Below, piece by piece: positions 47,503-57,556 of a DNA stretch of 64,000 nucleotides (position 1 is its first letter; every line of letters starts with the position of its first letter). The DNA lies in the NCBI GenBank assembly GCA_028023455.1, contig JAQFVV010000072.1, positions 582,501 to 646,500 of the forward strand. Reading direction: 5' to 3'. The stretch comes from Epiperipatus broadwayi (taxonomy: Eukaryota > Onychophora > Udeonychophora > Euonychophora > Peripatidae). A program made the position numbers and the translations under genes. Below the pieces are notes generated by a model. The model ran no database searches. It had not been told where the DNA came from and was given only the letters and a program-made list of their open reading frames with translations.

Positions 47503-47605
47503 AATAAAGGTTTGCTAAAAAGTGTTTGAAGTTTGGATAAATTGTATTTATATGATATTACGGCAAACATAAAGAAAAGTGTGATTTTGGTAATATTTAA
47601 TATAA

Positions 47606-47964
47606 TAAATTCAGATTTTATTGAAAAAAATTTTTTATACAAGACAAGAGAAATGTAATAACATAAAACAGGATATTATGATTGACTAAAAAGGAATAAC
47701 TCCATAATTATCGTATTTTTTGTCATTTTTTTAACTATCGTAGCTGTATTTTTTGTCTTCTTTTTTTTTTAATAATTATAAATGAAATTTTAAAACATAA
47801 TTTCATTGCTTTATGCATTCCTTAGAAAAATTTGTGTTGCTATCAGAAACGGAATTAAAATAAATTTTATTTTCTTCCAAATACATTTTTATCAGCAATC
47901 GTGATTTCAGTTTATTATTTTTTTGGTAGTTTTATATTAGCGTGTTGAAACGGTCTGGGAGCGT
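47606..47964. other. No recognised gene
   Basis: AT-rich spacer with poly-T; nothing supported. Confidence 0.4.
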
Positions 47965-48110
47965 TATTTCTATGCTATCGCACAGAAATATGCCGTTTAG
48001 GCAGCCTCCGCTATAAAACATTCTATTTCAATGCATAAGCCTAGAAATAGTCCGTTAGTAAGTGGTGGCTGTGTCTATTTCTATGCTAATGCACAGAAAC
48101 ATGACGTTTA
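47965..48110 (+). repeat. Three copies of a 35-bp imperfect palindrome
   Basis: TATTTCTATGC..GCACAGAAATATG-CGTTTA at 47965 and 48073, and a diverged copy (CTATTTCAATGCATAAGCCTAGAAATAG) near 48023, spaced about 54 bp. Each has TTTCTATGC facing GCACAGAAA. Confidence 0.65.
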
Positions 48111-48399
48111 ATCTGCCGCATAAGTCGTCATCTCAGCTTACTCTCAGATTTGTGTTATGCATTTTGAACATGTGATCAGATTTCAATTTTCGCTACAGTA
48201 TTGTGTGAGGATGGCTGGAATTCCGACTGTCAAAATTATTTTAATATTCATTACGACCTTCTTTCCCCCTATCTCCCTGTGTGAAGCTCTACTAACAATT
48301 ATGAGCATGTGCTCATGTTTCCCTAAACAAGGTTTCCTCTTGAAAAAAATTGGGCAAGGGGAGTTGCAAGCATGACTTCGATCAAATCACGCTGAAATT

Positions 48400-48910
48400 C
48401 ACGTTTGGGGGAGAACAACAGCGATATTAATAAAATGGCTGAATTCAAGTTTCCCAATGTCAAAGTTTGGGATTTGCCTCGGACACCATCCCATTTTTAC
48501 AGCATTATGGAGTATTGGCATGTGTGAACAGTGTTCATACGGAGAAGAAATGAAATTATATCATTGCATAAGCTACCAGTTCAAATGCAAGAATCTACAG
48601 ATTCCATGAGCTTGGTCGCGAAAGCTTAATGTTTCGGGCGTGACAGGTAATCAGCGAGCTGGAGCCGATGGTTGATGTTGACGAGACCTTGTTTAGCCGC
48701 CGGGCTGAATTGAAGTGGCGGTGTGTGCACAAAGGGGAAGACATATTCCAGACCCTATTATTGGAGGTTGGAGTTGTGTGCCGTTAATTCGCATGTTAAG
48801 AATCCAAACCCAAAAAAGAAATTGGTTTGAAATATATGTATTTCATGAAATATCCGTTAAGTGTAAATACTTCTTTATAATCAAAAAAAATTTGCGTTTT
48901 TACGAATAGC
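48400..48910 (+). pseudogene. Possible Merlin-type transposase relic
   Basis: In shifting frames the text VDVDETLFSRR (about 48670-48705) followed by EVGVVCR resembles the VEIDETLFTRRK...WVFGGVCRET region of Merlin/ISXO2-like transposases, which includes the first catalytic acidic residue. Upstream text VCEQCSYGEEMKLYHCISYQFKC has the spaced cysteines expected before it. Only short stretches match and no terminal repeats were found. Confidence 0.4.
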
Positions 48911-50560
48911 AAACCAAAAAAAATTAGAATAAAAAGTAAGTACTTATTAAATCTATTTTGATTTATGTATTTTTTGTAAATAAAATTATTTTATTTTTAA
49001 TGTGGACAAAAAACCAACAAAAAAACAAGGCTGGCCCAGCAACATTATATTTATGTTTGTTTACAAACAAACAATGCCATCAAGCGTTTTCAACATGCTA
49101 ATATAAAACTATCATTTTTTTCTTTTTTTGCAAAGTTAAAATATTATTTTTAAGAAGGGTTTTTGTTTGTAAACTTACATGTTTAAGAAATAATTAAAAA
49201 TTATGGAATTATAATGCAGAATGAAGGTTTACTTATTAAAATAAAAAATTGAAAATTTCACTAGGGGCTGTCAAAAAATGTAGACAGCTAACATGCAACT
49301 TTCCTTCTTCTTCTTCCAGTACATAGAATATTCTATCATTTCTTTCATAATCTCTTTACTTCTAATTATGTACCAACCTAATGTCTTCATAATGTTCTTA
49401 ACAAATAATTCCTTTTCACTTACTTCTCACTTCCATTTTGTTTTTCTTTAAATACATATCTCAAAAGCTTTTAATTGTTCATCTTTTTTTAAATTTATCA
49501 TTCAAGTTTTTCTGATGTAACAAGTAAGTATAATTAATTGCTCAAAAGTGATGTATGAGCATCAAAGTTGCAGGCAGGATATACTTACTTTGACAACTTT
49601 CACCATTGCACTAAACTACAAATGGCATTATGCACCAAACAAAACATTTAACTAATACTTCTTTTAATATTAATATATTCTCCTACCTTCATTAAAGCCT
49701 ATACAACTACGACAATTTATAATCTTAATATCTTTAATTCCTATTTGTTTCCAACATCACATAATCAATTAAGAAATACTTCAAAACACTAATATGCTCT
49801 ATAACTTCCTGATCAACTATTTCCCTTTTGTTTGAGACATTTACAAATTTCATTTCAAATTTTTCACAAATATTCTTACACTGACTCTCACTATATGTCA
49901 AGCATTGTCATATCACCTGCAATGCAGACTCCGCCTTTATTAAAATAACAATCATCGAACAAAACAGATAATAAATAACAACTCTGTCTTAGAACTTTCT
50001 CTATAGTTATCTTTTCTATACACAAAAATGATTTTTATAGATTCTCATGTATAAACAAATTTCATAAGAGTCATCTCTTTTCCCTTTTCAAGATCAATAA
50101 AAACATAGCAATCTCTCCCGAAAATTACATCACAATTCAGTTTGTCTACCTTTTCTAAATACAAACCTATCTTCAAACATCAACATAGCTAACTTACATT
50201 ATAATATCATAGCTGCTTAGCTAACTTACATTATAATATCATAGCTGCTTGTAAGATTAACCTTTTTCATAAGTCCTCATCCTTCACTACATTAGGTTTT
50301 TTCCTAAGAATATAAAAACTGTCAACTACTTTGAAAGTTTGAGTATAATAAAAATGTGTTGTATTAAATACATAGAAGAATGTTAACATTTTATAAAATA
50401 ATAACTGCTGGAAAAAAAAAAATCTACTAGTCATTCTACTACGTTAAATATCATTAGAAGCATAAACTAATTCTTTTAAACTTTTACTCACAAAGCTTTT
50501 AATAATTCAACAAAAAGTTAGTCATATATCACATGACTCAATTTTTAAGCTTGTAAATAA
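48911..50560. other. No clear gene; possible old minus-strand LINE relic
   Basis: The minus strand from about 50130 to 49890 reads CYVFIDLEKGKEM...and GDMTMLD-like text, reminiscent of LINE RT motifs A and C (FVDLEKAFD, YADDM), with many stops. Too degraded to classify. Confidence 0.3.
50187..50250 (+). repeat. 32-bp tandem duplication
   Basis: AGCTAACTTACATTATAATA followed by TCATAGCTGCTT occurs twice in a row with no differences. Confidence 0.95.
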
Positions 50561-50656
50561 AAAATAAAAAGCTCTGCTAATTTTTTCTACAAGCTTTATT
50601 GATAAATGCCAGCTAAACAAAGCATTTAAAAAATCTGTCTTCAAAACCATTCCCTA

Positions 50657-50700
50657 ACCTCAAACCAATGGTTTCATGCTTTGGCACTCCTCAATGAAGC
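50657..50700 (-). ncRNA. Type I hammerhead candidate, left arm
   Basis: Minus strand: stem I GCTTCA with TGAGGT (two wobble pairs), core TTGAGGA (C3 replaced by U), stem II GTGC/GCAT around CAAA, GAAA, stem III CC/GG around ATT, TT cleavage dinucleotide. All three stems form; the C3 change would be expected to impair cleavage. Confidence 0.6.
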
Positions 50701-50918
50701 GCTAGGATAGTTTCAGACACTAGATCTAAAAATACCAAGCCAAAGCCAGCATTTATCTAAAAGTTAACTATTAAGTAGAAAATCTGGAATTTCAACCCAG
50801 CTGGGTTTGAAGACATTTACGTGTCTAAAAATTCCAGTTTCTACTTAATAGTTAACTTTTAGATAAATGCTGGCTTTGATTTAGTATTTTTAGATCTAGT
50901 GTCTGAAACTACCCCGGC

Positions 50919-50962
50919 ACCTCATTGAGGAGTGCCAAAGCATGAAACCATTGGTTTGAGGT
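50919..50962 (+). ncRNA. Type I hammerhead candidate, right arm
   Basis: Stem I ACCTCA (50919-50924) with TGAGGT (50957-50962), six Watson-Crick pairs. Core TTGAGGA 50925-50931, stem II 50932-50935 with 50940-50943 (one G-U), GAAA 50944-50947, stem III CC/GG (50948-50949 with 50953-50954), TT 50955-50956. The sole core defect is T at position 3. Confidence 0.65.
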
Positions 50963-51070
50963 TAGGGGGTGGTTTTCAAGATACAGATTTTTTTTTTTAA
51001 TGCTTTGTTTAGCTGGCATTTATCAATAAAAAACGTGTTAGAGCAAATTAGCAGAACTCTTTATCTTTTA

Positions 51071-52811
51071 ATAATTCAATTCAAATTTCATCAGTTTCCT
51101 ATATTCACCAATTTTAATTCCAAGTATAATTTTTAAACCTCATTCTTCATGGCTGTATAACCTATTTTGTTTTTATTTACTTCATTTTAATAATCAGATG
51201 AGGGCTTATTACAATTATCACACAAATTGTTTACATAATCTTCCCCTCTTTTCAATAATACATCTACTATCCCTGCTAATAATATTCTTTGCTTCAATTA
51301 TATTAAATCAAACTTTTAATCCTTGTACCTCATTATACTTTTTTTTAAAATTAAAGTAAATTTGCCACACTATATTCAATCCATATAACAATTTGTTGTT
51401 AAACTTTCTAAACAAATTTCTATTTACTTCATATTTATATATATATTATCTTTTTCTTTCTATTATTTCACTAATCATCCTATTGTTAACCAAAGATCTT
51501 TTTACTCATCCAGTTCCCTTTAAATTTCCCAATAAAAATGTCTCACTTTTTAATGAATTAGCATTATTATGTATTTTGTTACTATTTATATTTACTTTCT
51601 TCTCCAGTAAATTTATTCTAAAAACCCCTTTCATTTATTAATGGCCCATTTTGATCATGGCTTTGAACTTAGTATGCTCTTAAAAATTCACTTCAATTCT
51701 GTCCCTATAAAATTATATTCTGAATTTATGTCAATCTCAGGATGTCCTTGCATTGTTAATGTTTCTGAATATATTCTGACTTAATATATAATTCAAATAA
51801 AATTTGCTCTAATCACTTGGGATTTTTAATATGTAAACCCTCCTCTGATTATTTTTTTTAACAATACCGTGCTATTTTATTACAAAAATTTTGAATGTTT
51901 TCTCTTCCCTTTATTCATAACTCTAATCTACCATAGCATCCTAATCTTCTATTATCATTGCACAACTGTTTTTGCATTCACTTTTAATTACTTTGTACCT
52001 TGTCAACTTATTTAAGAATCAGTATGTGAATTACTTATATAATCCAAGTATTTCTTAAAAATTTTTTCTACTTTACTAATAACAATTTATCATTTTTATA
52101 ATTGCCACTTATAAAATTATTTCTTGCTTTTTGTTTTAAGTCAGTATTTATTTCATTATGTTTCCTTTTACCTCCAGAACTTTATAAACTTTCACTATCT
52201 ATTTTCCTAGTTACTCAAAAATTTTTTTTTTCATCTCTAATAATATATTTTTCATCTTTCTTAATTTATTTACAGTTTCTAATATTCTATGTACCAATTC
52301 TAATAGCTTTTCTAAAAAAAATGTAAAAACCTTGTAAACTGGACTGCTATGGTCAATCCTGAGAAGCAAAACTTCCAGGACAGTATTCCATTTGCTTTCC
52401 CTGATATCTAAAACTACATTTTTCCTAAGTGCAATTCATTAAAACTTCCTTTTTGATATTGTAAAATAATAAAGAAATTAATCTGCCTACCAGTTTATTA
52501 GGCATAATTGCCTCCATCTATTATCACAAGTTGCAGATATGCAATAAATGTTTATCAGCCAGAAATTGTATATCTATCAGAAATAAGTAATAGCAGAAGG
52601 CTTTTTGAAAATGAAATTATTATATTCTTTAACAAGATCTTCAACCAAGGCAAATATACAAGAATCATGGATGACTATCAACAATATTCATTTATTCAGC
52701 CAACAATTTTAATTAATCATGATTTTATAAGCAAATCTTAAAAATGTATAAAACTGATTTACAGAATAACCAGTAAGAAAAGTTTTTAATATATTAAATT
52801 ACATAAAAATC
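51071..52811. other. No recognised gene
   Basis: T-rich on the plus strand from 51071 to 52330; could be the antisense of an A-rich LINE, but no motif was identified. Short ORFs here (for example 51393-51641 and 52508-52741) are low-complexity or unsupported. Confidence 0.35.
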
Positions 52812-53680
52812 TGCAGCAAAATCAGTAATGATTAGAAGACATGGTAACACAAAGAACATCAACATTGTTAAGGATCTACGACAAAATAGTTCCATATCTC
52901 CAAAACGTTTTACAAGTTTTACGATTTGTCAATTAAAATGGAAAGCTAAGAAATAAAAAATATACGGAGATTATTTGAGCATCTATATTTTCCAGATGAT
53001 ATGGTTGTTTTTTTTTTTTCAAATAATGTTTCAGGGAAGGTTACAAGAAATATAAGATGAAAGCAAGAAAATAGAAATAAAGGTAAATGCAAATGTTTAA
53101 GGAATTTTCAAAAAAGAAAAAAAACCACAAAGACTACATTAGAAGTTAACTACTACAAATGCCTTAATCTGATTATTAAAAAAGGTGCAAATATAAGAAT
53201 AAAGTTAATCATAGAATAAAAGTTGGATTGAGAGCTTTTGGTAGAAATAATTTAAAAGAAAATATGTCTATATATTTGAAAAGAAAGATTCTCAAAATAC
53301 ATTTTACCAGTTATTAATATGAAGTATGGACATTTAAAAGATAAATACTAAAGACTTCAGATCCTATACTGAAGTAGAGAAAGATGGGCTGAAAACAAAA
53401 TACATGATTAAGAGAATACACAGAATGTCATTAACATCCCTGAATGAATTAAGAGGTTGAAATGGAGCTAGATGAAATTTAGAAGAGATGACAACGGGTG
53501 GACACAAAGTCTTAAACTGGATACCAAAAGGATCGTGAAACATTTAGAAAGAGATCAAATTTGAGATGGATTGACGAGATAAGGAAGTTTGTAGGAAAGG
53601 TGTGAAAAAGAGAAATTACAGATGAAAAATACTGAATTAAATTTGGAGACCTTCAACCTGCATTATTAAAAATGATAATA
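52812..53680 (+). mobile_element. RTE LINE, copy 4, strongly decayed
   Basis: Aligns by eye to the RT part of copy 1: ATCAACATTGTTAAGGATCT then CCATATCTCCAAAACGTTTT (motif B region), AGATGATATGGTTGTTTTTT (motif C, YADD region), GGTAGAAATAATTTAAAAG, and the C-terminal AAACTGGATACCAAAAGGAT and GAGACCTTCAACCTGCA near 53650. Stops and indels throughout; much older than copies 1-3. The MULE-like element begins right after its tail. Confidence 0.85.
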
Positions 53681-53687
53681 ACGAAGG

Positions 53688-55396
53688 CAAAAAATTTGGT
53701 AAAAGCCTGAAATCCGGGCAAAGCCGCTTGGAGCGTTGATGCTAGACAAAATCAATGAAATATAACGTTACAGGGCCACCGCTTTTCTTTTTTTATACAA
53801 CAAGGTTTTTTTTTTTTCTAATATTGATTAAACGAATAATTTTTATTTCATTTAGAACATGATTTCTTTATTATTAAACAAATTTTGATATTCATTTTCG
53901 TTACTTTTTGTGGGTTTTTTGTTGGAATCTGATATTTTTTTCAACAAATTTTGCTAATTGTATTTTTTTCTTTTTATCATTTGAAAACTTGGGACCGTTT
54001 CACGACGTCAAAAAAATTTGTTTGAATCCCATCGCCGAAAAAATAGAATACAATTATTTGCGACTTGTTTAGAACTTAATTCTACCTTTCTTTTATTTTT
54101 TTGTCTTGACTAAATAGTTTTTCTTATTATTATTATTATTAATTTTACTTTTTTTTTTAAACACAACTTGTTATCACTTTCATTTAGATTATGTTTGAAT
54201 TAGCCTTTTTTTTTTGGCTACTACAAGAAACAGCTTTTTGAGCGAGGGAGGGGGGTAGGGAATTCGTACTGTTTATTATTAATAAAAAGGCAACAAAAAT
54301 AGTCAATTATTTTAACAGCGCTGCAAAAAGAGAAGAATCAACTTTTGAGACTTGTTTCAAATTTTGATTTCTTTTTGGTTGACGTAATTGTTTTTTTTAA
54401 TATTAAATCCAAATTTACTTTTGTGTTTTTGCCGATTCAAAAATTGTTTTCAAACACCCACCCACACTCGGAAAAAGAATTGTAACCAAAAAGTCAAGAA
54501 TTTAACCTTTTTTTTTCTTTTTTTGAAACAACTTTTTCTCACTTTGATTTCTATTTCGTTCGAATTACCTTTTTTTTTTTTTTAGCCTTCTACAATAAAC
54601 TGCTTTTGGGGGTGGGGTGTATTTCGTAATTTGTTATTCTTAACAAAAAGTCAACCAAAGTCGTCATTTATTTTAACCTCGCTGCAAAAAAGTGAATCCA
54701 AATACTTGTCAATTTCGAATGAAATAAAAAACAAAAAAAAAAAAGGTCACAAACTTTGGACTTTTTACAATTATTTATTCGATTTTATTGCTGTAATAAA
54801 AAGTGGACATTACGTGTGCCTGACAAAAAAAAAAAAAAAAAACACAATCTCACATACTTTCTGTACTCGGCAATTTATCTGAAGAAAAGTTTCAAAATTG
54901 CACGTTCGTCTCAGATCTTTTAGTGGTCTCGAATATTTTCCCTACCACACTGAAACGTGACTTAGCGCATGAGCTTTGGCGAAGCCTGTTCGAACATACA
55001 CTTTGCCAATTTTTTTACATATTAACCTTTTTTTCGGGAAGGGTGGGGACCATATGACAATTCTTAATAATTAACATTTTTTAAATCGAAATGACATTAC
55101 TCTATTACAGAGATTTGAAAAAGTTGTACCGCCTTGAAATTTAAACACTCTCAAGCAATACGGTAATCAGCTATGAAAAGAACGAATACGCGTAAATAAC
55201 TTCGAAGCACAAAACAGGCCGTAATATTTTTGTGCGATGTCATGTAAAGCGGCCTAGCTCAATGGGTTAATACAATACGTAAATGTTGTATTAGCCTGTA
55301 AGGCCGCGGCCGCCGAAATGGCATTTTTATGTGTTTTGACACGTAAACAATGCCCCAAGCGGCCGTGCCCGGATTTCAGGCTTTTACAAAAAATTT
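53688..55396. mobile_element. MULE-like non-autonomous element with 9-10 bp TSD
   Basis: AAAAAATTT (or CAAAAAATTT) is duplicated at 53689-53697 and 55388-55396. The element has GC-rich inverted ends: left GGTAAAAGCCTGAAATCCGG then GCAAAGCCGCTTGG, right the inverse of GTAAAAGCCTGAAATCCGGG then CACGGCCGCTTGGGG. A 9-10 bp duplication fits Mutator-like elements. The 1.69-kb interior has no transposase. It contains a diverged internal duplication of about 355 bp (54180-54360 versus 54535-54715) and a hairpin near the right end. Confidence 0.75.
55247..55311. repeat. GC-rich cruciform hairpin in MULE-like element
   Basis: GCGGCCT near 55250 pairs AGGCCGC near 55302, and inside it AATACAATACG pairs a partly matching TGTTGTATT. 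It stands out against the AT-rich background and lies just inside the right terminal repeat. Confidence 0.6.
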
Positions 55397-55522
55397 ATAA
55401 TAATTTATTAAAGACTAATGAAAAAGTACGTTATTATATACACATATCTTTGCAAACAATTATTGATTCCTGTTTTCCTGAAGGTTTGTGATGATGGTAT
55501 TTTACTTGTATTTAGACATTGA
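55397..55522. other. Short spacer
   Basis: AT-rich sequence between two mobile elements; no feature. Confidence 0.4.
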
Positions 55523-55885
55523 AGGACTATTTCCATCATCTAATATTAACTATTGAATGTCTTTAAAAAAAAATAACTTTAAATATTCTAATTACATTCA
55601 ACTGTTAATAATAACATGCAGGTTTGGCAGAATGGCTCAGTTGGTTAGAATGTTATCTTAAAATTTCAATATTCAAGAATCTAAAGGTTCAGGTTCGAAT
55701 CCCATGTTAGTATTACCACTGGAAAGATCAACAACACCTGAAGAAGAGATGAGAATAATACCTCTTGAAACTTTCTGCATATAATAACCTGTGCATTATT
55801 ACTAACAGCTAATTGGAATATGTAAATAAAGGTTACATTTTTCTAAAAACATTCAATACTTAATATTAGATGATGGAAATAGTCC
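55523..55885. mobile_element. MITE of the GGACTATTTCCATCAT family, host to a SINE
   Basis: Left end GGACTATTTCCATCATCTAA followed by TATTAACTATTGAATGT, right end its inverse with small differences (ACATTCAATACTTAATATTA, GATGATGGAAATAGTCC). The same core forms the arms of the MITE at 15916-16047. The interior is occupied by a tRNA-headed SINE. Confidence 0.75.
55617..55848 (+). mobile_element. tRNA-derived SINE with hammerhead-like body
   Basis: The head (55621-55720) has a perfect box A TGGCTCAGTTGG and box B GGTTCGAATCC, the RNA polymerase III internal promoter, with an anticodon-loop region resembling tRNA-Leu or a related long-variable-arm tRNA. The body holds CTGAAGA (55738-55744), a helix AAGAG/CTCTT and GAAA (55767-55770). 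The tail TAAATAAAGGTTACATTTTT resembles the ACAAATAAAGG end of the Penelope-like elements nearby. No coding. The head could also be a plain tRNA pseudogene next to an unrelated repeat. Confidence 0.65.
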
Positions 55886-56131
55886 AATATATTAAATACA
55901 ACTAAAACTGATTCCTACTTTGTGATTTTATTTCTTCATAGTTTCTTATAAAAGACCTGTTAAACTCATTTGCCTTTATGATTCAAGTCACATAATTTTA
56001 AACACATTTCGTGAAAATCATAACCATATTAATTATTTATGTTTCTTGTTAATGCTGACCAAAAGTAATATTTATAAACTTATAAGGTTAACTGTAATAT
56101 AATTGTATATTCATAAATAAAAAGTTCTTAC
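55886..56131. other. Intron of a minus-strand gene (inferred)
   Basis: Lies directly downstream of the donor site of the exon at 56132-56331, so it is intronic if that exon is real. No other feature. Confidence 0.4.
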
Positions 56132-56331
56132 CAGGTTAATTTTTCTATTGCCTCTTGTAACCTCATGTTGCTAATTCCAGGTGCTAATTTTAACATTATT
56201 TCTTTTATAAATAAATCACTAATTCCAGGACATGCTCTTTCTGCTAAGTCAAAGGCATTTCGCAATTCTTCAATTGTATCACTTTGTTGGGGAATTTTAT
56301 CAGGTCCTTTCTTTTGATGTTTCCGTTGAAG
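56132..56331 (-). CDS. Internal exon of an unrecognised host gene
   Basis: The minus strand has a clean acceptor (TTGTTTTATTTAG) before 56331 and a consensus donor (CTG|GTAAGA) after 56132. The 200-bp exon has one open frame: LQRKHQKKGPDKIPQQSDT, IEELRNAFDLAERACPGISD, LFIKEIMLKLAPGISNMRLQ, EAIEKLTW, in phase 0 to phase 2. The other frames have stops. The mixed helical, charged and hydrophobic text is far more protein-like than anything else here and is not transposon-derived as far as I can tell. I do not recognise the protein. The window from here may lie inside one large gene on the minus strand. Confidence 0.65.
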
Positions 56332-56718
56332 CTAAATAAAACAAACATACACAATTTACACATATAAACAGCTTTTAAATGCTCACTATTTAAATATAAA
56401 TAATGATAAATTAATAACATTTTAAAATAGAATACCAAATTAGAAAGTAATATATAAGGCAATAATTAAATTACATATTTAAAATACATTGTAATAATGT
56501 AATAAAGAAAGTCATTTCTAATATCAAATAAAAATATTTTTCAAGTACAACAAATTAGACAAATAATATCTATTAATTGAAAGTATAAAAGATTTATATA
56601 TTAAAAAACAAGGACTAAAATTGATTTACAATCACATTTTTCTAATAAATTACAGAAGCGGCTGACTATCTAATTAAAAGCAAATATATAATTTGCTTGA
56701 TTAAAAAACATTATTGCA
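56332..56718. other. Intronic sequence (inferred)
   Basis: AT-rich with no feature; upstream intron of the exon at 56132-56331 if transcription is on the minus strand. Confidence 0.4.
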
Positions 56719-56826
56719 TATTAGAAGGGATTTGAACTCAGACTTTCAAACTCCCTACAGCTATTCCCTCCATCTTATACAACCGATACACATGACCACA
56801 TATATGTGAAAAAAAATAAATGATCT

Positions 56827-56868
56827 CCAATATATGTATTTAGTGCTGAACCAGTATTCATCAGTTGG
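56827..56868 (-). ncRNA. Type I hammerhead motif, 175-bp unit 1
   Basis: Stem I CCAA/TTGG, core CTGATGA, stem II with CTG/CAG intact, TAAA in place of GAAA, minimal stem III TA/TA, TA cleavage dinucleotide. The G12 change should inactivate it. Confidence 0.55.
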
Positions 56869-57001
56869 TCCAGATTCTCATTTCCCACACACATGTATAA
56901 TTCATGCTCAATTTATATTAAAATATTATGACAGGATTCAAACTACTCCACCCACCAACTCTTCAGCATCCATACCATTGAAAATCTGATGATAGGATGC
57001 T

Positions 57002-57043
57002 CAAATATATGTATTTAGTGCTGAACCAGTGCTCATCAGTTGG
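57002..57043 (-). ncRNA. Type I hammerhead motif, 175-bp unit 2
   Basis: Same layout one period away: CCAA, CTGATGA, stem II CTG/CAG, TAAA, TACATATA, then TTTG in place of TTGG. Damaged at G12 and in stem I. Confidence 0.5.
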
Positions 57044-57514
57044 TCCAGATCATCATCTCCCACACTTATATATAATCAGTGCTCAGTTTATATTAAGATG
57101 GCAAATCATCAAACTTTAAAGGACAATCTTCTCCACCCTATGATTCTTCAGCCATCCATATCAATAAAAATCTATTGATGGAATGCTAATGTTATTTTCA
57201 TATCATGTTGACTTTAAGTCACTCTAACCCTTATGTATAGGACCTTAATTATGTCCATTGGCAGACTACAGACTGAATATGTAATATTTAAATACAAAGT
57301 CCTATATGTGAGAGGTCAGAATGACTTAAAGTCAACATGGATATGATAATAACATTGGCATTGAGCATTCTATCATCAAATTTTCAATGATATGGATGGC
57401 TGAAGATTTGGAGGGTGGAGAAGACTGAAACTTGTCCATTAAAGTTTCAGGATTTGCTATCTTAATATAGACTGAGCAGTGGTTGCACATATATGTAGGA
57501 GATGATGATCTGAA

Positions 57515-57556
57515 CCAACTGATGAGTGTTGGTTCAGCATGAAATATGTACATTGG
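57515..57556 (+). ncRNA. Type I hammerhead motif, inverted 175-bp unit
   Basis: Stem I CCAA (57515-57518) with TTGG (57553-57556), core CTGATGA 57519-57525, stem II GTGTTG/CAGCAT (six pairs with two wobble), GAAA 57541-57544, stem III TA/TA around TG, then CA where TA stands in the other units. Core boxes are perfect; position 16.1 is C, which would break the A-U closing pair. Confidence 0.6.

Larger units (their letters stand above)
44037..47605 (+). mobile_element. Penelope-like element, copy B (5' truncated, with insertion)
   Basis: Begins in the RT at LMGGALSAILSN, directly abutting the 5' end of copy A in the opposite orientation. It continues with RT to 44478, is interrupted by a 1450-bp insertion (44480-45929), and resumes with the GIY-YIG domain to 46542, the AT-rich 3' region and the hammerhead motif at 47457-47500, ending near 47605. 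Outside the insertion it is closely similar to copy A, so 40858-47605 is a large imperfect palindrome. Confidence 0.92.
50562..51070. mobile_element. Foldback element with a hammerhead in each arm
   Basis: Arms of about 230 bp pair almost completely (left from AAATAAAAAGCTCTGCTAAT, right ending with its inverse), with an internal loop near 50800-50822. Blocks AAATGCCAGCTAAACAAAGC and CCCTAACCTCAAACC match the design of the foldback at 4265-4553. A second inner palindrome (TAGATCTAAAAATA, AGTTAACTATTAAGTAGAAA) forms the rest of the arm. Each arm encodes a near-complete type I hammerhead on its own strand. No ORF. Confidence 0.85.
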
